NCBI RefSeq assembly: GCF_017921835.1
Contig: NZ_JAGEMN010000001.1
Coordinates: 1,853,874 to 1,917,873 of the forward strand
Source: Sporosarcina sp. 6E9
GTDB taxonomy: Bacteria > Bacillota > Bacilli > Bacillales_A > Planococcaceae
Length of the DNA stretch: 64,000 bases
Direction of reading: 5' to 3'
In this document: piece by piece, positions 36,707 through 45,509 of the stretch
How the letters are laid out: each line of letters starts with the position of its first letter
Position numbering within the stretch: the first letter of the stretch is position 1
Program-made: the position numbers and the translations under genes
Notes under the pieces: model-generated
What the model was told of the DNA's origin: nothing
Seen by the model: only the letters and a program-made list of their open reading frames with translations
The model's database searches: none

Positions 36707-37690
36707 TTATAACTCGATTCTGCGACCCTCTTCATGCGATATGATTGCAGCTTCATTTATTGCTGTTAATTTGAGAACATCTTCTTTTGTAATTGTTGGT
36801 GTTGCCCCTGTTTTAATTGAATCTACCCACTGTACCATTGGCATCGGTAAACTTGGTAATACTTCAGTTAACGCTTTTGATTCAACATTTGCACTATTAA
36901 TCTGAATCTTATCATCACTGATTAAAAGCGTTCCTTCAGTTCCGTATACTTCTAGTTGGAATGGGCTTCCGTTTGATACGAAACTTGTTTCAATAATCCC
37001 TAGTGCGCCTGATTCATAATCTACTAGAAGTGCAGAGTTATCATCTACAGTAGTATTCCCTTCTTTGTGAAGACGTGCATATACACCAGCTGCTTTTCCT
37101 GCTAAGCGGTTTGTTAGATAAATCGGGTGTGCGCCAAGATCCATCATTGCGCCTCCGCCCGCTTGTTCTTTATCGTAGAAACGTGCCGGTAACCATCCAT
37201 TCGCTTGTCCTTCTGGAGCAACACCGCCGTTATGAGCAAAGCGACAACGAACCATTGTTAACTTTCCAATCCATCCCTCGTTAATCGACTTTTCTGCGTA
37301 AAGGAAGTTATTGTCTGTGAGTCTTGGTAAAGAAACCATTAGCTCTACTCCAGCTTCCTCAACTGCTGCAAAAATTTCCTCGCAATCTCTTACTGTAAAT
37401 GCCAAGACTTTCTCAGTGAAAATATGTTTTTTATGCTTTGCTGCTGCAATGATAACTTCTTTATGCATATTTGTCGGTGTATTGACAACAACTGCATCTA
37501 TATCTGGATTAGATAAAACTGCTTGTAGATCTTTTTCAAATGGAACATTCAGTTCATTTGCCCATCCTTCACCACGTTCTACTTCTTCATCCCAAACCAT
37601 TTCAATTGATAAGTCATTGATTTCTTTAATGTCTCGTGCATAATCATCTGCATGTACATGCCATCTACTTAATAGCGCTACCTTAATCAT
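36707..37690 (-). CDS. Gfo/Idh/MocA-family protein with altered catalytic motif
   Basis: A 327-residue protein with the family fold but two departures. The N-terminal site reads ALLSRWHVHADDYA rather than GxGxxG, and the EKP motif is EKVLAFT with Val for Pro. The second-domain motif MMDLGAHPIYL keeps Asp and His. The N-terminus resembles that of 27987-28970 (FAHMHA), suggesting one sub-branch. GAGTGG lies ahead of the ATG. It may act on an unusual substrate, or use the cofactor differently; activity is not certain from sequence. Confidence 0.83.
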   Translation of the reverse strand: MIKVALLSRWHVHADDYARDIKEINDLSIEMVWDEEVERGEGWANELNVPFEKDLQAVLSNPDIDAVVVNTPTNMHKEVIIAAAKHKKHIFTEKVLAFTVRDCEEIFAAVEEAGVELMVSLPRLTDNNFLYAEKSINEGWIGKLTMVRCRFAHNGGVAPEGQANGWLPARFYDKEQAGGGAMMDLGAHPIYLTNRLAGKAAGVYARLHKEGNTTVDDNSALLVDYESGALGIIETSFVSNGSPFQLEVYGTEGTLLISDDKIQINSANVESKALTEVLPSLPMPMVQWVDSIKTGATPTITKEDVLKLTAINEAAIISHEEGRRIEL

Positions 37691-37757
37691 TTATACCACT
37701 CACTTTTCTATAGTTTTTCATAGCTATGTAATCTAAAACTTCGTCTCGTGCTGAAAT

Positions 37758-37805
37758 AAAAATACCGGCCCTAAGTTAGACAAAAAACACTTCCAATCTC
37801 AGGGC
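37758..37805 (-). terminator. terminator after the Gfo/Idh gene at 37861
   Basis: On the minus strand GCCCTGAG and CTTAGGGC (one G-U pair) form a stem followed by CGGTATTTTTATTTC. Confidence 0.5.
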
Positions 37806-37860
37806 TTTCGGTCATTTTTAAATCTAAACTAATTACTACGCATAATTAGAAATAGTTCTA

Positions 37861-38943
37861 TCAGTCAAAGTAAACTGCTTTTCCAGTTTTAGCTGATTCG
37901 TAAATTGCTTCTAGAATTTGTGTTACAACATAAGCCTGTTCAGGTTTTACAGTTGGCTCTGTGTCATTAATGATGCTTTCAATCCACAAGCGTGCTTCTA
38001 GGTCTGCATTACTTTCCGATGCCCCATCATAATAGGCAACCCCACCTGAACCTAACTCTACTTTCGTTGCATATAGATTCCCCATATCTTCACCGTTAAT
38101 GCGCAAACCATCTTTCATATCGGCTCCGCCTTCGGTACCACTTAGGGAACACTTTGCTTCATCAACATCTAGTGTATTCAGTGCCCAACTTGCCTCTAAA
38201 CTAATTGTTGCACCATTCTCCATTGTGATGAATCCAAATGCAGAATCTTCGACCGTAAATTTCTCTGGATCCCACGGTCCCCATGCATTTGCAGCATTTT
38301 CTTTCTTGCCTAGTTTATGATAAACAGAACCCATAACCGATTTTGGTTTGTAGTTGTTCATCATCCATAGTGTTAAATCCAGCGCGTGAGTACCGATATC
38401 GATTAACGGACCCCCACCTTGTTTTTCTTCATCTAAGAATACTCCCCATGTTGGAACAGCACGTCTACGAATTGCATGTGCTTTAGCAAAGTATATCTCA
38501 CCTAGATCACCACGGCTTGTGACCTTATGTAAATGTTGGCTATCAGGTCTAAAACGATTGTCATAACCAATTGTTAGCTTTTTACCAGTACGCTCAGCAA
38601 CTTCAAGCATTTCTTTCGCTTCTGCAGATGTTTTTGCCATTGGCTTTTCACATAGAACATGTTTGTCAGCTTCCATGGCTGCAATTGAAATTTCAGCATG
38701 AGAAATATTCGGTGTTAAAACGTGTACAACATCAATTGAACTATCGCTTAGTAGCTCTTTATAATCTTCATAAACTTTTGCACCTTCAGTTCCATATTGC
38801 TTCGCTGCTTTTTCAGCTTTTTGAATTTTAATATCACAAAATGCAACAAGTTCTACAGTATCGAGCTTACTTAGACTTGGAAGGTGTTTACCATTCGCAA
38901 TACCCCCACAGCCGATAATACCCAATTTAAGTTTTTTAGTCAT
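37861..38943 (-). CDS. Gfo/Idh/MocA-family oxidoreductase
   Basis: A 360-residue oxidoreductase with complete motifs: GIIGCGGIANGKHLPSL, LCEKPMAKT, and PLIDIGTHALDLTL with Asp/His near residue 180. A PTWGVFLDEEKQGGG loop precedes the last motif. AGGAGGA precedes the ATG, and a LacI-type operator TGTAAACGATTACA lies 42 bases upstream of the start, so this gene is probably under the LacI protein encoded at 33712. Confidence 0.9.
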   Translation of the reverse strand: MTKKLKLGIIGCGGIANGKHLPSLSKLDTVELVAFCDIKIQKAEKAAKQYGTEGAKVYEDYKELLSDSSIDVVHVLTPNISHAEISIAAMEADKHVLCEKPMAKTSAEAKEMLEVAERTGKKLTIGYDNRFRPDSQHLHKVTSRGDLGEIYFAKAHAIRRRAVPTWGVFLDEEKQGGGPLIDIGTHALDLTLWMMNNYKPKSVMGSVYHKLGKKENAANAWGPWDPEKFTVEDSAFGFITMENGATISLEASWALNTLDVDEAKCSLSGTEGGADMKDGLRINGEDMGNLYATKVELGSGGVAYYDGASESNADLEARLWIESIINDTEPTVKPEQAYVVTQILEAIYESAKTGKAVYFD

Positions 38944-38984
38944 TTTAAAATCCTCCTAATATAATATAATTAATATAGTCCTAA

Positions 38985-38998
38985 TGTAAACGATTACA
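38985..38998. promoter_or_regulatory. LacI-type operator (best copy of the set)
   Basis: TGTAAACGATTACA is near-symmetric about the central CG. It lies upstream of the Gfo/Idh gene at 37861-38943. Related copies are at 32242, 33677 and 43630. Confidence 0.6.
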
Positions 38999-39104
38999 GT
39001 TAATGCCTCATATTGCCATTTACTTAGAAATAATTACTATGTCAGAAGTAATCTATCTACTAGGCATTTTCCGACATAGTGATCCATAGTGATTTATTCC
39101 GTTA

Positions 39105-39716
39105 TTAAGCAGCCCCAGCTTCAATCTGCGAGAAAGCCCTGTGCGCAAACCACATTGAAGGATAGGCAATCAATGGTACACCTGCAACGACAAAAAATAA
39201 CGGGAAAATATGAAAGAAATAATACAATAAAACAAAACTGATAATCATCGCCAATGTTTCAAATGGACGCCCAAGTGCAAGTTGAAATGGTTTTTTATAA
39301 TAGTCAAAAAACTTAAACTCATAGCGAACAAACACTGGAAAAAAGTATAAAAGCGTGATGAAGTAAAGAAATCCAATTACCAATATGATGAAGTGAAGAA
39401 AAGGGATTCCAATCTCCATTTTCGAAATACTATAGTCGTAATAAAGAAATAACCCCATACCCACAAGGATAATACCAAGGCCATTAGATTTCACAAAATG
39501 ATCTTTGTAACTCCTATAGAAGTTTTTAAATATAGGGGCATCGATATCTTCTTCTAGCCATTTTCGAATTACGTAAAATACTGCTGTAGTCGCTGGCATC
39601 GCTCCAAAAACAATAAGCCCAAGTAACGTAAAAATAATCCATAAAAAATGAAGATAGATTATTTTGGCACACCAATTACCTATCCCAAGAATTCCTTCAA
39701 TAATATTGTTAAACAT
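39105..39716 (-). CDS. DUF624 (YesL-type) membrane protein
   Basis: A 203-residue membrane protein with about five hydrophobic segments and the family turn FGAMPATTAVFYVIRKW. It follows the binding-protein gene of the second Lpl importer, with a hairpin between them (39863-39895), and is probably the last gene of that operon. GGGAGTG precedes the ATG. Function unknown; co-occurrence with Lpl-type importers is the only clue. Confidence 0.85.
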   Translation of the reverse strand: MFNNIIEGILGIGNWCAKIIYLHFLWIIFTLLGLIVFGAMPATTAVFYVIRKWLEEDIDAPIFKNFYRSYKDHFVKSNGLGIILVGMGLFLYYDYSISKMEIGIPFLHFIILVIGFLYFITLLYFFPVFVRYEFKFFDYYKKPFQLALGRPFETLAMIISFVLLYYFFHIFPLFFVVAGVPLIAYPSMWFAHRAFSQIEAGAA

Positions 39717-39862
39717 GGTGATTACACTCCCAAAATGATGATCATATTATTATCTGAACCTTGTCTATCATAGAAATAGTTTCACCATAAGTCAATAAAA
39801 CAACTGGATAAGTCTTAGTATTCGATACCGGTACTCCTTAAATTGCGATTCAGGTGCCTATA

Positions 39863-39895
39863 GTAGGAAAACTCACTGACAGTTTGTTTTCCTAC
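39863..39895 (-). terminator. intercistronic hairpin between binding-protein and DUF624 genes
   Basis: A perfect 10-bp stem GTAGGAAAAC / GTTTTCCTAC with a 13-base loop and no T-run. Probably an mRNA-end or partial-termination element. Confidence 0.45.
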
Positions 39896-39943
39896 CTAAG
39901 CCAACCTTTTATACGACAAATGATAATTGATCAGTGTGATTGA

Positions 39944-41533
39944 TTAGTTTGAATTATAGTCCTGGTATGCTTGATCATATAATTCAACTAGTCTGTCCAC
40001 TTTCATCTTATCAAGTGTTTCCAAGTATTTATCCCAGTTTTCCATTGGTTCTTGTCCTGTGATAAATTTCGCTTCCATTTGTTCTACATATGAATCGATG
40101 TCTGTTCTAATTCTATTAATTTCTTTTTGCTCTTCATCTGTTAAGAACAATGGTGGTAGCGGTACATGTCCAACAGGGTGAATCTTTTCTACAGTTTCTT
40201 CTCGAATCCAATCGGCGAACTCATTCTCTTCTTCAAATTGTAAATCGAATGCAAGCTTCGGTGTTGCAATTCCGTAATCTGGCGTAAGTGACCCGCGCCA
40301 ATCTTCTGATGATGTGAATTCACCAGGTGTTTCATTTTGCTTTCTAATTGTTTTTTCCTCGTCTGCCCAACTCCAGAATACTCCCTCTGGACCCATGTTA
40401 AGCATTGCATATCCTTCCTCGGAATATAAGAAATCAATCCAACGAATACTTGCTGCAGGGTACTTATTTTTATCAGTAATTGCGAATGTACCTGCCGTAA
40501 TACCAGACCCCATTGGAATCGTTGGCTCATCAACCATGTCGCTCTTAATTGGAACCATCATTGGGTTTTCAGTTCCATTTTCAGGTGTTCCTAACGTAAA
40601 GAATGGGAACCAATCTGCAAATAATCCAACTCTATTTTCTTGACCTTTACCTTTTTTCTGCTCATCTGTTTGGGAAAAACTTTCTGAGTCGAATAGTTTT
40701 TCATCATATAACAACTTCATATATTCCAAATAAGCTTTATAGCCTGGTTGGTTCCGGCTATATTGAACCTTATCATCGGCTACGTAAGCACCTGTCGCGC
40801 TATCAAGCACACCAAATGCCCCAAGAAAGAACTGCCGAACATCATTCATACCATTGGCTGTTAGTGGAATTTCATCTGCTTTACCGTTGCCATTTGGATC
40901 TTCATCTCGGAAACGTTTTAATAGTTCATACATTTCATCCGTCGTTTCTGGTAATTCAGTTACATTCAATGCATCTAAGAATTTAGCGTTATACCATAAT
41001 GGTCCACGGTACCAGTTTTCACCTTGTGAAACTTGTGGTAAAGCGTATATATGACCATCTCTTGCTGTAACAGACTTTTTAACTTCTGGATTTTCATCAA
41101 ACATCTTTTTAATGTTTGGCGCATATTCTTCGATTAAATCTTCAAGTGGGATTAACGTACCTTGTCCCCCATTTTTAATCTGCTCTTCATTGGATAAATC
41201 AGCAGCAAATAAGATTTCGCTATAGTCGCCACTTGCGAACATGAGGTTTTTCTGCGTTGCAAGACTATCAAGATTTGGCGTTCTGAATTCAAAATTTATA
41301 TTTGTTTTCTCTTCCATTGCCTTGAAAAACTCCATGTCCTTCCAATATTCATCCCCAACCTTTGTACCAAACATTGAGATTGTAATTTTCTCATCAACGA
41401 TTGGATAACCTTCAGCATTGAAGTTATCGTCTGGCTCAGCTGATATGACTTCTTTTTCTTTCTTGTCCGAACTACAAGCAGCTAATAAACCAATTAGTAA
41501 AACAAAAACAGCTAGAAACTTAAGTTTTTTCAA
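39944..41533 (-). CDS. extracellular solute-binding lipoprotein (LplA/YtcQ type)
   Basis: A 529-residue sugar-binding lipoprotein. Signal peptide with lipobox LLAAC (Cys near residue 20) followed by Ser-Ser-Asp-Lys-Lys. The mature protein shares the calcium-site-like DPNGNGKADEIPLTA segment and the IRWIDFLYSEEGYAMLNMGPEG segment with the protein at 2904-4532. The start is TTG with GGGAG nine bases upstream. Here it is the third gene, after both permeases, the reverse of the order in the first Lpl system. Ligand unknown. Confidence 0.9.
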   Translation of the reverse strand: MKKLKFLAVFVLLIGLLAACSSDKKEKEVISAEPDDNFNAEGYPIVDEKITISMFGTKVGDEYWKDMEFFKAMEEKTNINFEFRTPNLDSLATQKNLMFASGDYSEILFAADLSNEEQIKNGGQGTLIPLEDLIEEYAPNIKKMFDENPEVKKSVTARDGHIYALPQVSQGENWYRGPLWYNAKFLDALNVTELPETTDEMYELLKRFRDEDPNGNGKADEIPLTANGMNDVRQFFLGAFGVLDSATGAYVADDKVQYSRNQPGYKAYLEYMKLLYDEKLFDSESFSQTDEQKKGKGQENRVGLFADWFPFFTLGTPENGTENPMMVPIKSDMVDEPTIPMGSGITAGTFAITDKNKYPAASIRWIDFLYSEEGYAMLNMGPEGVFWSWADEEKTIRKQNETPGEFTSSEDWRGSLTPDYGIATPKLAFDLQFEEENEFADWIREETVEKIHPVGHVPLPPLFLTDEEQKEINRIRTDIDSYVEQMEAKFITGQEPMENWDKYLETLDKMKVDRLVELYDQAYQDYNSN

Positions 41534-41637
41534 TTTGATCCACTCCCTTTATCTTTTTAATTTATATTTAACAAATCTATGAATACAAATTCACTACTTA
41601 ATTATCAACCCCTTTCCTAGACTTCTGCATTTTTAAA

Positions 41638-42534
41638 TTAACCTTTTACTGAACCAATCATTACGCCTTGAACAAAGAAACGTTGCATGAATGGATATAC
41701 GATAATAAGCGGTAATGTCGCAACTAGCATAACTGCGTATTTCATAATTGCTGCGATATTCGCTTGGTTCTGAAGTGCAGCACCATCTAAGTTATTTACA
41801 TTTGTAGACATCTCTTGTAGAACAAGAATTTCACGTAATACTAATTGCAATGGATATTTACTTGTATCTGATATATATATCATCGCGTTAAAGTAAGAGT
41901 TCCAGTGATCAACACCATAGAACAAAGCCATAACAGCAATAATCGGTGTTGATAATGGTAGAACGACTTTTGCAAAGAAATGAAAAATCGAAGCACCATC
42001 AATTTTAGCTGCATCTTCCAAGTCTGCTGGAATTGTAGATTGGAAGAATGTACGACAGACGATGATATGCCAAATCGCTGCTGCGTTTGGGAGTACAAGA
42101 GCCCAAACTGAGTTCATAAGCCCCAAGTTTTTCACCAATAGATAACTAGGGATTAATCCACCACTGAGAAACATCGTAACTACGAACATTGTCATGAAGA
42201 AATTACGTCCAACAAAATCTCTTCTTGATAGTGCAAATGCAGCGGGTAATGTGACCAATAAGTTAATAAATGTTCCCAGTGCAGTATAGAAAATAGTGTT
42301 ACGATAACCATTCCATATTTTCGCATTATTGAAGACGCGTTGATACCCTTCAAATGTAATATCAATCGGATAGAGCCACATTTTTCCCGAGTTGACTGCG
42401 GCTGGATCACTAATTGAAGCACTAATAATGTAAATTAGCGGATATAAAACTGCAATCATAGCTACTGTAAGAATTGAGTAGTTGAAAAACTTAAATATTT
42501 TGTCAGGCATTGTTTCTTTAATAGCTGTATTCAT
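41638..42534 (-). CDS. sugar ABC transporter permease (LplC/YtcP type)
   Basis: A 298-residue six-segment permease. EAA loop EDAAKIDGASIFHFFAKVVLPL and C-terminus RFFVQGVMIGSVKG. It strongly resembles 957-1853, with the same length and the shared ISASISDPAAVNSGKMWLYP segment. The ATG at 42534 has GGAGGA nine bases upstream; the extra eight codons of the longer frame overlap the upstream gene. Together with 42552-43526 it forms the channel of the second Lpl importer. Confidence 0.9.
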   Translation of the reverse strand: MNTAIKETMPDKIFKFFNYSILTVAMIAVLYPLIYIISASISDPAAVNSGKMWLYPIDITFEGYQRVFNNAKIWNGYRNTIFYTALGTFINLLVTLPAAFALSRRDFVGRNFFMTMFVVTMFLSGGLIPSYLLVKNLGLMNSVWALVLPNAAAIWHIIVCRTFFQSTIPADLEDAAKIDGASIFHFFAKVVLPLSTPIIAVMALFYGVDHWNSYFNAMIYISDTSKYPLQLVLREILVLQEMSTNVNNLDGAALQNQANIAAIMKYAVMLVATLPLIIVYPFMQRFFVQGVMIGSVKG

Positions 42535-42551
42535 CCAGGATCTCCTCCTTT

Positions 42552-43526
42552 TTACCAAAGACTAGTTTCACTTGTTTTCCTAGCAATGAAGTTTACGCAG
42601 ATTAATAAAATCGCATTGATGACTGAGTTGAATAATCCAACTGCAGTTGAGAAACTATATTCCCCACCTAGTAAACCCGCTCTGTAGACGAATGTGGATA
42701 TAATTTCTGACGACTCCATGTTCAATGGGTTTTGGAGTAGTAGAACTTTTTCAAATCCAACTGCTAGTAAACTACCAGTATTTAAGATAAGTAGAATAAC
42801 CATTGTCGGAAAAATTGCTGGAATATTGATATGCCAAATTCTTTCTAATCTTGTTGCACCATCAACAATTGCCGCCTCGTGTTGCTGAGGATCAACACCT
42901 GCCAAAGCTGCTAAGTAAATGATTGTTCCCCAACCGGCACTTTGCCAGACTCCTGAGAAGACGAAGACTGTCTTGAACCATTTCGGATCTTCCATAAATG
43001 CAATTGGCTCAATCCCAAATAACCCGATAAAGTCATTAATGATACCCGTTGATGGTGACAAGAATGTAATAATAATCCCTGCCATAACAACGACTGATAT
43101 AAAATGTGGAGCGTATGTAATAGTTTGGACACCACGTTTGAAGAGTCCATCTTTTGCTTCATTTAGCGATAATGCTAGTAATATCGGAAGCGGAAAACCA
43201 ACAATTAAAGAGTAAACACTAATCCCCAATGTGTTTTTCATCAAATCCCAGAAATAGTATGATTCGAAGAACGCTTTAAAATGCTCGAAACCTACCCACG
43301 GACTTTCCCAAATTCCCATTGAAGGGGTAAAATCTTTAAATGCAATCTGAACACCGTACATTGGTACGTAGTGAAATATAAGAAAGTAAAGAAATGCTGG
43401 TAATATAAAAAGGTATAATTGCCAAGTTTGGAGTGCTTGACGCCACTTACTCTTTCTATTCTTCTGTTGCAATTCTTTCTGTTCTTTTTTAGACTGCTTC
43501 TTGTCCTTAATTGTAATCGTTTTCAT
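42552..43526 (-). CDS. sugar ABC transporter permease (LplB/YteP type)
   Basis: A 324-residue permease. A very basic N-terminal tail (about 35 residues rich in Lys/Gln) precedes WQLYLFILPAFLYFLIFHYVPMYG. The EAA loop is HEAAIVDGATRLERIWHINIP and the C-terminus ARKTSETSLW. Paralogue of 1866-2816. AAAGGAGG precedes the ATG. It is first in its operon, with the inverted repeat at 43697-43731 and an operator-like site at 43630-43643 upstream. Confidence 0.9.
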   Translation of the reverse strand: MKTITIKDKKQSKKEQKELQQKNRKSKWRQALQTWQLYLFILPAFLYFLIFHYVPMYGVQIAFKDFTPSMGIWESPWVGFEHFKAFFESYYFWDLMKNTLGISVYSLIVGFPLPILLALSLNEAKDGLFKRGVQTITYAPHFISVVVMAGIIITFLSPSTGIINDFIGLFGIEPIAFMEDPKWFKTVFVFSGVWQSAGWGTIIYLAALAGVDPQQHEAAIVDGATRLERIWHINIPAIFPTMVILLILNTGSLLAVGFEKVLLLQNPLNMESSEIISTFVYRAGLLGGEYSFSTAVGLFNSVINAILLICVNFIARKTSETSLW

Positions 43527-43629
43527 TTTTAATTAAAACCTCCTTTTAAAATTTCCCTTGACAATTACCACATTACTTTGTTAATTTACTTTACTTCATT
43601 CAGACAATCTCTACTGAAAGATCCATTAA

Positions 43630-43643
43630 TGATTTCGATTACA
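43630..43643. promoter_or_regulatory. possible LacI-type operator upstream of the second Lpl importer
   Basis: TGATTTCGATTACA shares the CGATTACA half of the site at 38985 but has a poor left half. It lies about 100 bases upstream of the permease start. Confidence 0.35.
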
Positions 43644-43696
43644 TTACAAATTAGAATCAGATGAAGGAGATTTTTTATTAATTCGCAAACTCAATT

Positions 43697-43731
43697 ATCT
43701 ATAAATTCATTTTTGCATGAAATTTATAGAT
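43697..43731. promoter_or_regulatory. inverted repeat beside a TTGACA box
   Basis: ATCTATAAATTCAT (43697-43710) faces ATGAAATTTATAGAT (43717-43731), 11 bp perfect at the outer ends. A minus-strand TTGACA box (43732-43737) adjoins it, so the repeat fills the spacer and -10 area of a possible promoter for the importer operon. There is no T-run, so a terminator is less likely. Confidence 0.45.
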
Positions 43732-43801
43732 TGTCAACCTAAAAAATATTGAAAGTTTAATTAACAAGTAACTTCAATGTACAATTCAACAATTTACTTC
43801 A

Positions 43802-45463
43802 TTACTTATATTTTACAATTGCCGTATGAATCGTTAAACCTATATCTTCATTCGCATGCTTGGGATCTTCTAATGTGATTGTAAGCGGAACAATTTCACT
43901 CGCTGGAACTGGAATTGGACCTACCTCAGACTCTATCAATTGACGACCTGTTACCACTTGCGATTCCGTGCCAAGTTCGACTTTGTACAGAGCATCTTGA
44001 TTCGTCACTTTGCCTCGCACAGTTAATAATACTTTTCCTTCTTCTTGAGTCGTAAGATAGGCGGTTTGTCTAACTGTAGTTTCAATCAGACTATTATAAT
44101 AGCCTTCATCAGCATAACTACGACCAAAGTAAATATCATTTGCTTCGATTGTCCAAGTATTGTTTTCATTCGCACCAATTAGACGTTCTGGTATCAGTCT
44201 CAACTCTCCAGATAGCTCGACCCGAATAACTGATATAACTGAATCCGTTGGTGAATCGGGCAATGTAATAACAAGATTATTTTCCTCCAGGTGCCAATTC
44301 AGTTCGTTAGAAGTACCATCTTCAACAACTTTAAGTACACCAGTCAGTAATCCAGACAATGTCACTTCATTTTCTTTTGGACAATTAAGAATATGTAAAA
44401 ATAGATTTTTTTTGTTGATTGTTACCTCTCCCCATGATTGGCCGCCGAAATGAGTACCAGAAGCACCTAGGATTGCCCCGGGATGCCTATTCAACCATTC
44501 TCCCATAGTACGTAAAACATCGGATTCAAATTTGACCAGCGAACCATCCCCTTGAGGACCAATATTAAGTAAGTAGTTTCCACCACGAGCACGTACGCTC
44601 GTCAATCCTGTAATAAGATCACGAACTTTTCCTGAAAAATCATTGCGTTCCTGCCAGGATCGGTAGCCCCATGTCGCATGATAAATAGATGCTGGTGTTT
44701 GCCAGGCGCCATCTAATGTACTTGAAGGCACTTGGTTATCAGCTAAGGTTCTAAAATCACCGAGATTATTCCATATTCTGCCGCTAACAATGGCTTCTGG
44801 TTGAAGTTCGTGAATAATTTCAGCAAACTTTAGACTTTGTGCCACTGTTGGGTGAGACATATCAAACCAAACTTCGGCGATTGGACCGTAATTTGTCATT
44901 AACTCACGTAACTGTCCTTCAATCATGGGTTCCATAGACGTTGGGATCGGATTGTTATTATTTTCATCAAACGCATGCCCTTCATGCCAATCAATTAATG
45001 AGAAGTAAAATCCAAGTTTCAAGCCTTGACGAAGACATTCATCAGCCAATAATTTTAAGGGATCCTTACCATAAGGCGTGCGGTGAACAATTCCATAATC
45101 AGTTGTGGCCGTATCAAACATCGCAAACCCGTCATGATGTTTGCTTGTAATTACGATATATTCCATGCCTGCATCCTTCGCCAATGTACAGATTTCCTCC
45201 GGATTAAATTTCTCAGCAGTAAAGTTTTTAGCGACTTCTAAGTATTCAGCTTCTGAAATATTCGCCCACATTTGAATTTGTTCACTGTACCCTTTTGTCA
45301 CTGGTTTTCCATTCCAAATACCACCAATTTCAGAATAAAGCCCCCAGTGTATAAACATGCCATATTGCAGTCTTTGCCATGCTGCAATACGTTTATCTTT
45401 ACTCAACTCTATTTCACCCGGAATTCCTTTATAAGCCAATTCGCCAACAATTTTGTCAGTCAT
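43802..45463 (-). CDS. alpha-L-fucosidase, GH29 family
   Basis: A 553-residue glycosidase with no signal peptide, hence probably cytoplasmic. GH29 features: QYGMFIHWGLYSEIGG near residue 30, ITSKHHDGFAMFDTATTDY near 100-118, catalytic nucleophile Asp in AEVWFDMSH, LDGAWQTPAS, and GGNYLLNIGPQGDG. A C-terminal beta-rich part of about 170 residues may be a carbohydrate-binding or accessory domain. The ATG at 45463 has GGGGGG eight bases upstream. It is the last gene of the operon 48240-43802 and should remove fucose from imported oligosaccharides. Confidence 0.92.
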   Translation of the reverse strand: MTDKIVGELAYKGIPGEIELSKDKRIAAWQRLQYGMFIHWGLYSEIGGIWNGKPVTKGYSEQIQMWANISEAEYLEVAKNFTAEKFNPEEICTLAKDAGMEYIVITSKHHDGFAMFDTATTDYGIVHRTPYGKDPLKLLADECLRQGLKLGFYFSLIDWHEGHAFDENNNNPIPTSMEPMIEGQLRELMTNYGPIAEVWFDMSHPTVAQSLKFAEIIHELQPEAIVSGRIWNNLGDFRTLADNQVPSSTLDGAWQTPASIYHATWGYRSWQERNDFSGKVRDLITGLTSVRARGGNYLLNIGPQGDGSLVKFESDVLRTMGEWLNRHPGAILGASGTHFGGQSWGEVTINKKNLFLHILNCPKENEVTLSGLLTGVLKVVEDGTSNELNWHLEENNLVITLPDSPTDSVISVIRVELSGELRLIPERLIGANENNTWTIEANDIYFGRSYADEGYYNSLIETTVRQTAYLTTQEEGKVLLTVRGKVTNQDALYKVELGTESQVVTGRQLIESEVGPIPVPASEIVPLTITLEDPKHANEDIGLTIHTAIVKYK

Positions 45464-45509
45464 GCCTATATCCCCCCTAAATTCAACAATAACTTTCTTC
45501 AATGTCTTT

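Noticed and set aside
27987-38943. Gfo/Idh proteins as GH109 alpha-N-acetylgalactosaminidases
   Set aside because: GH109 enzymes share the fold, but the proteins here are shorter and lack the usual secretion signal and characteristic start; kept only as a remote alternative.
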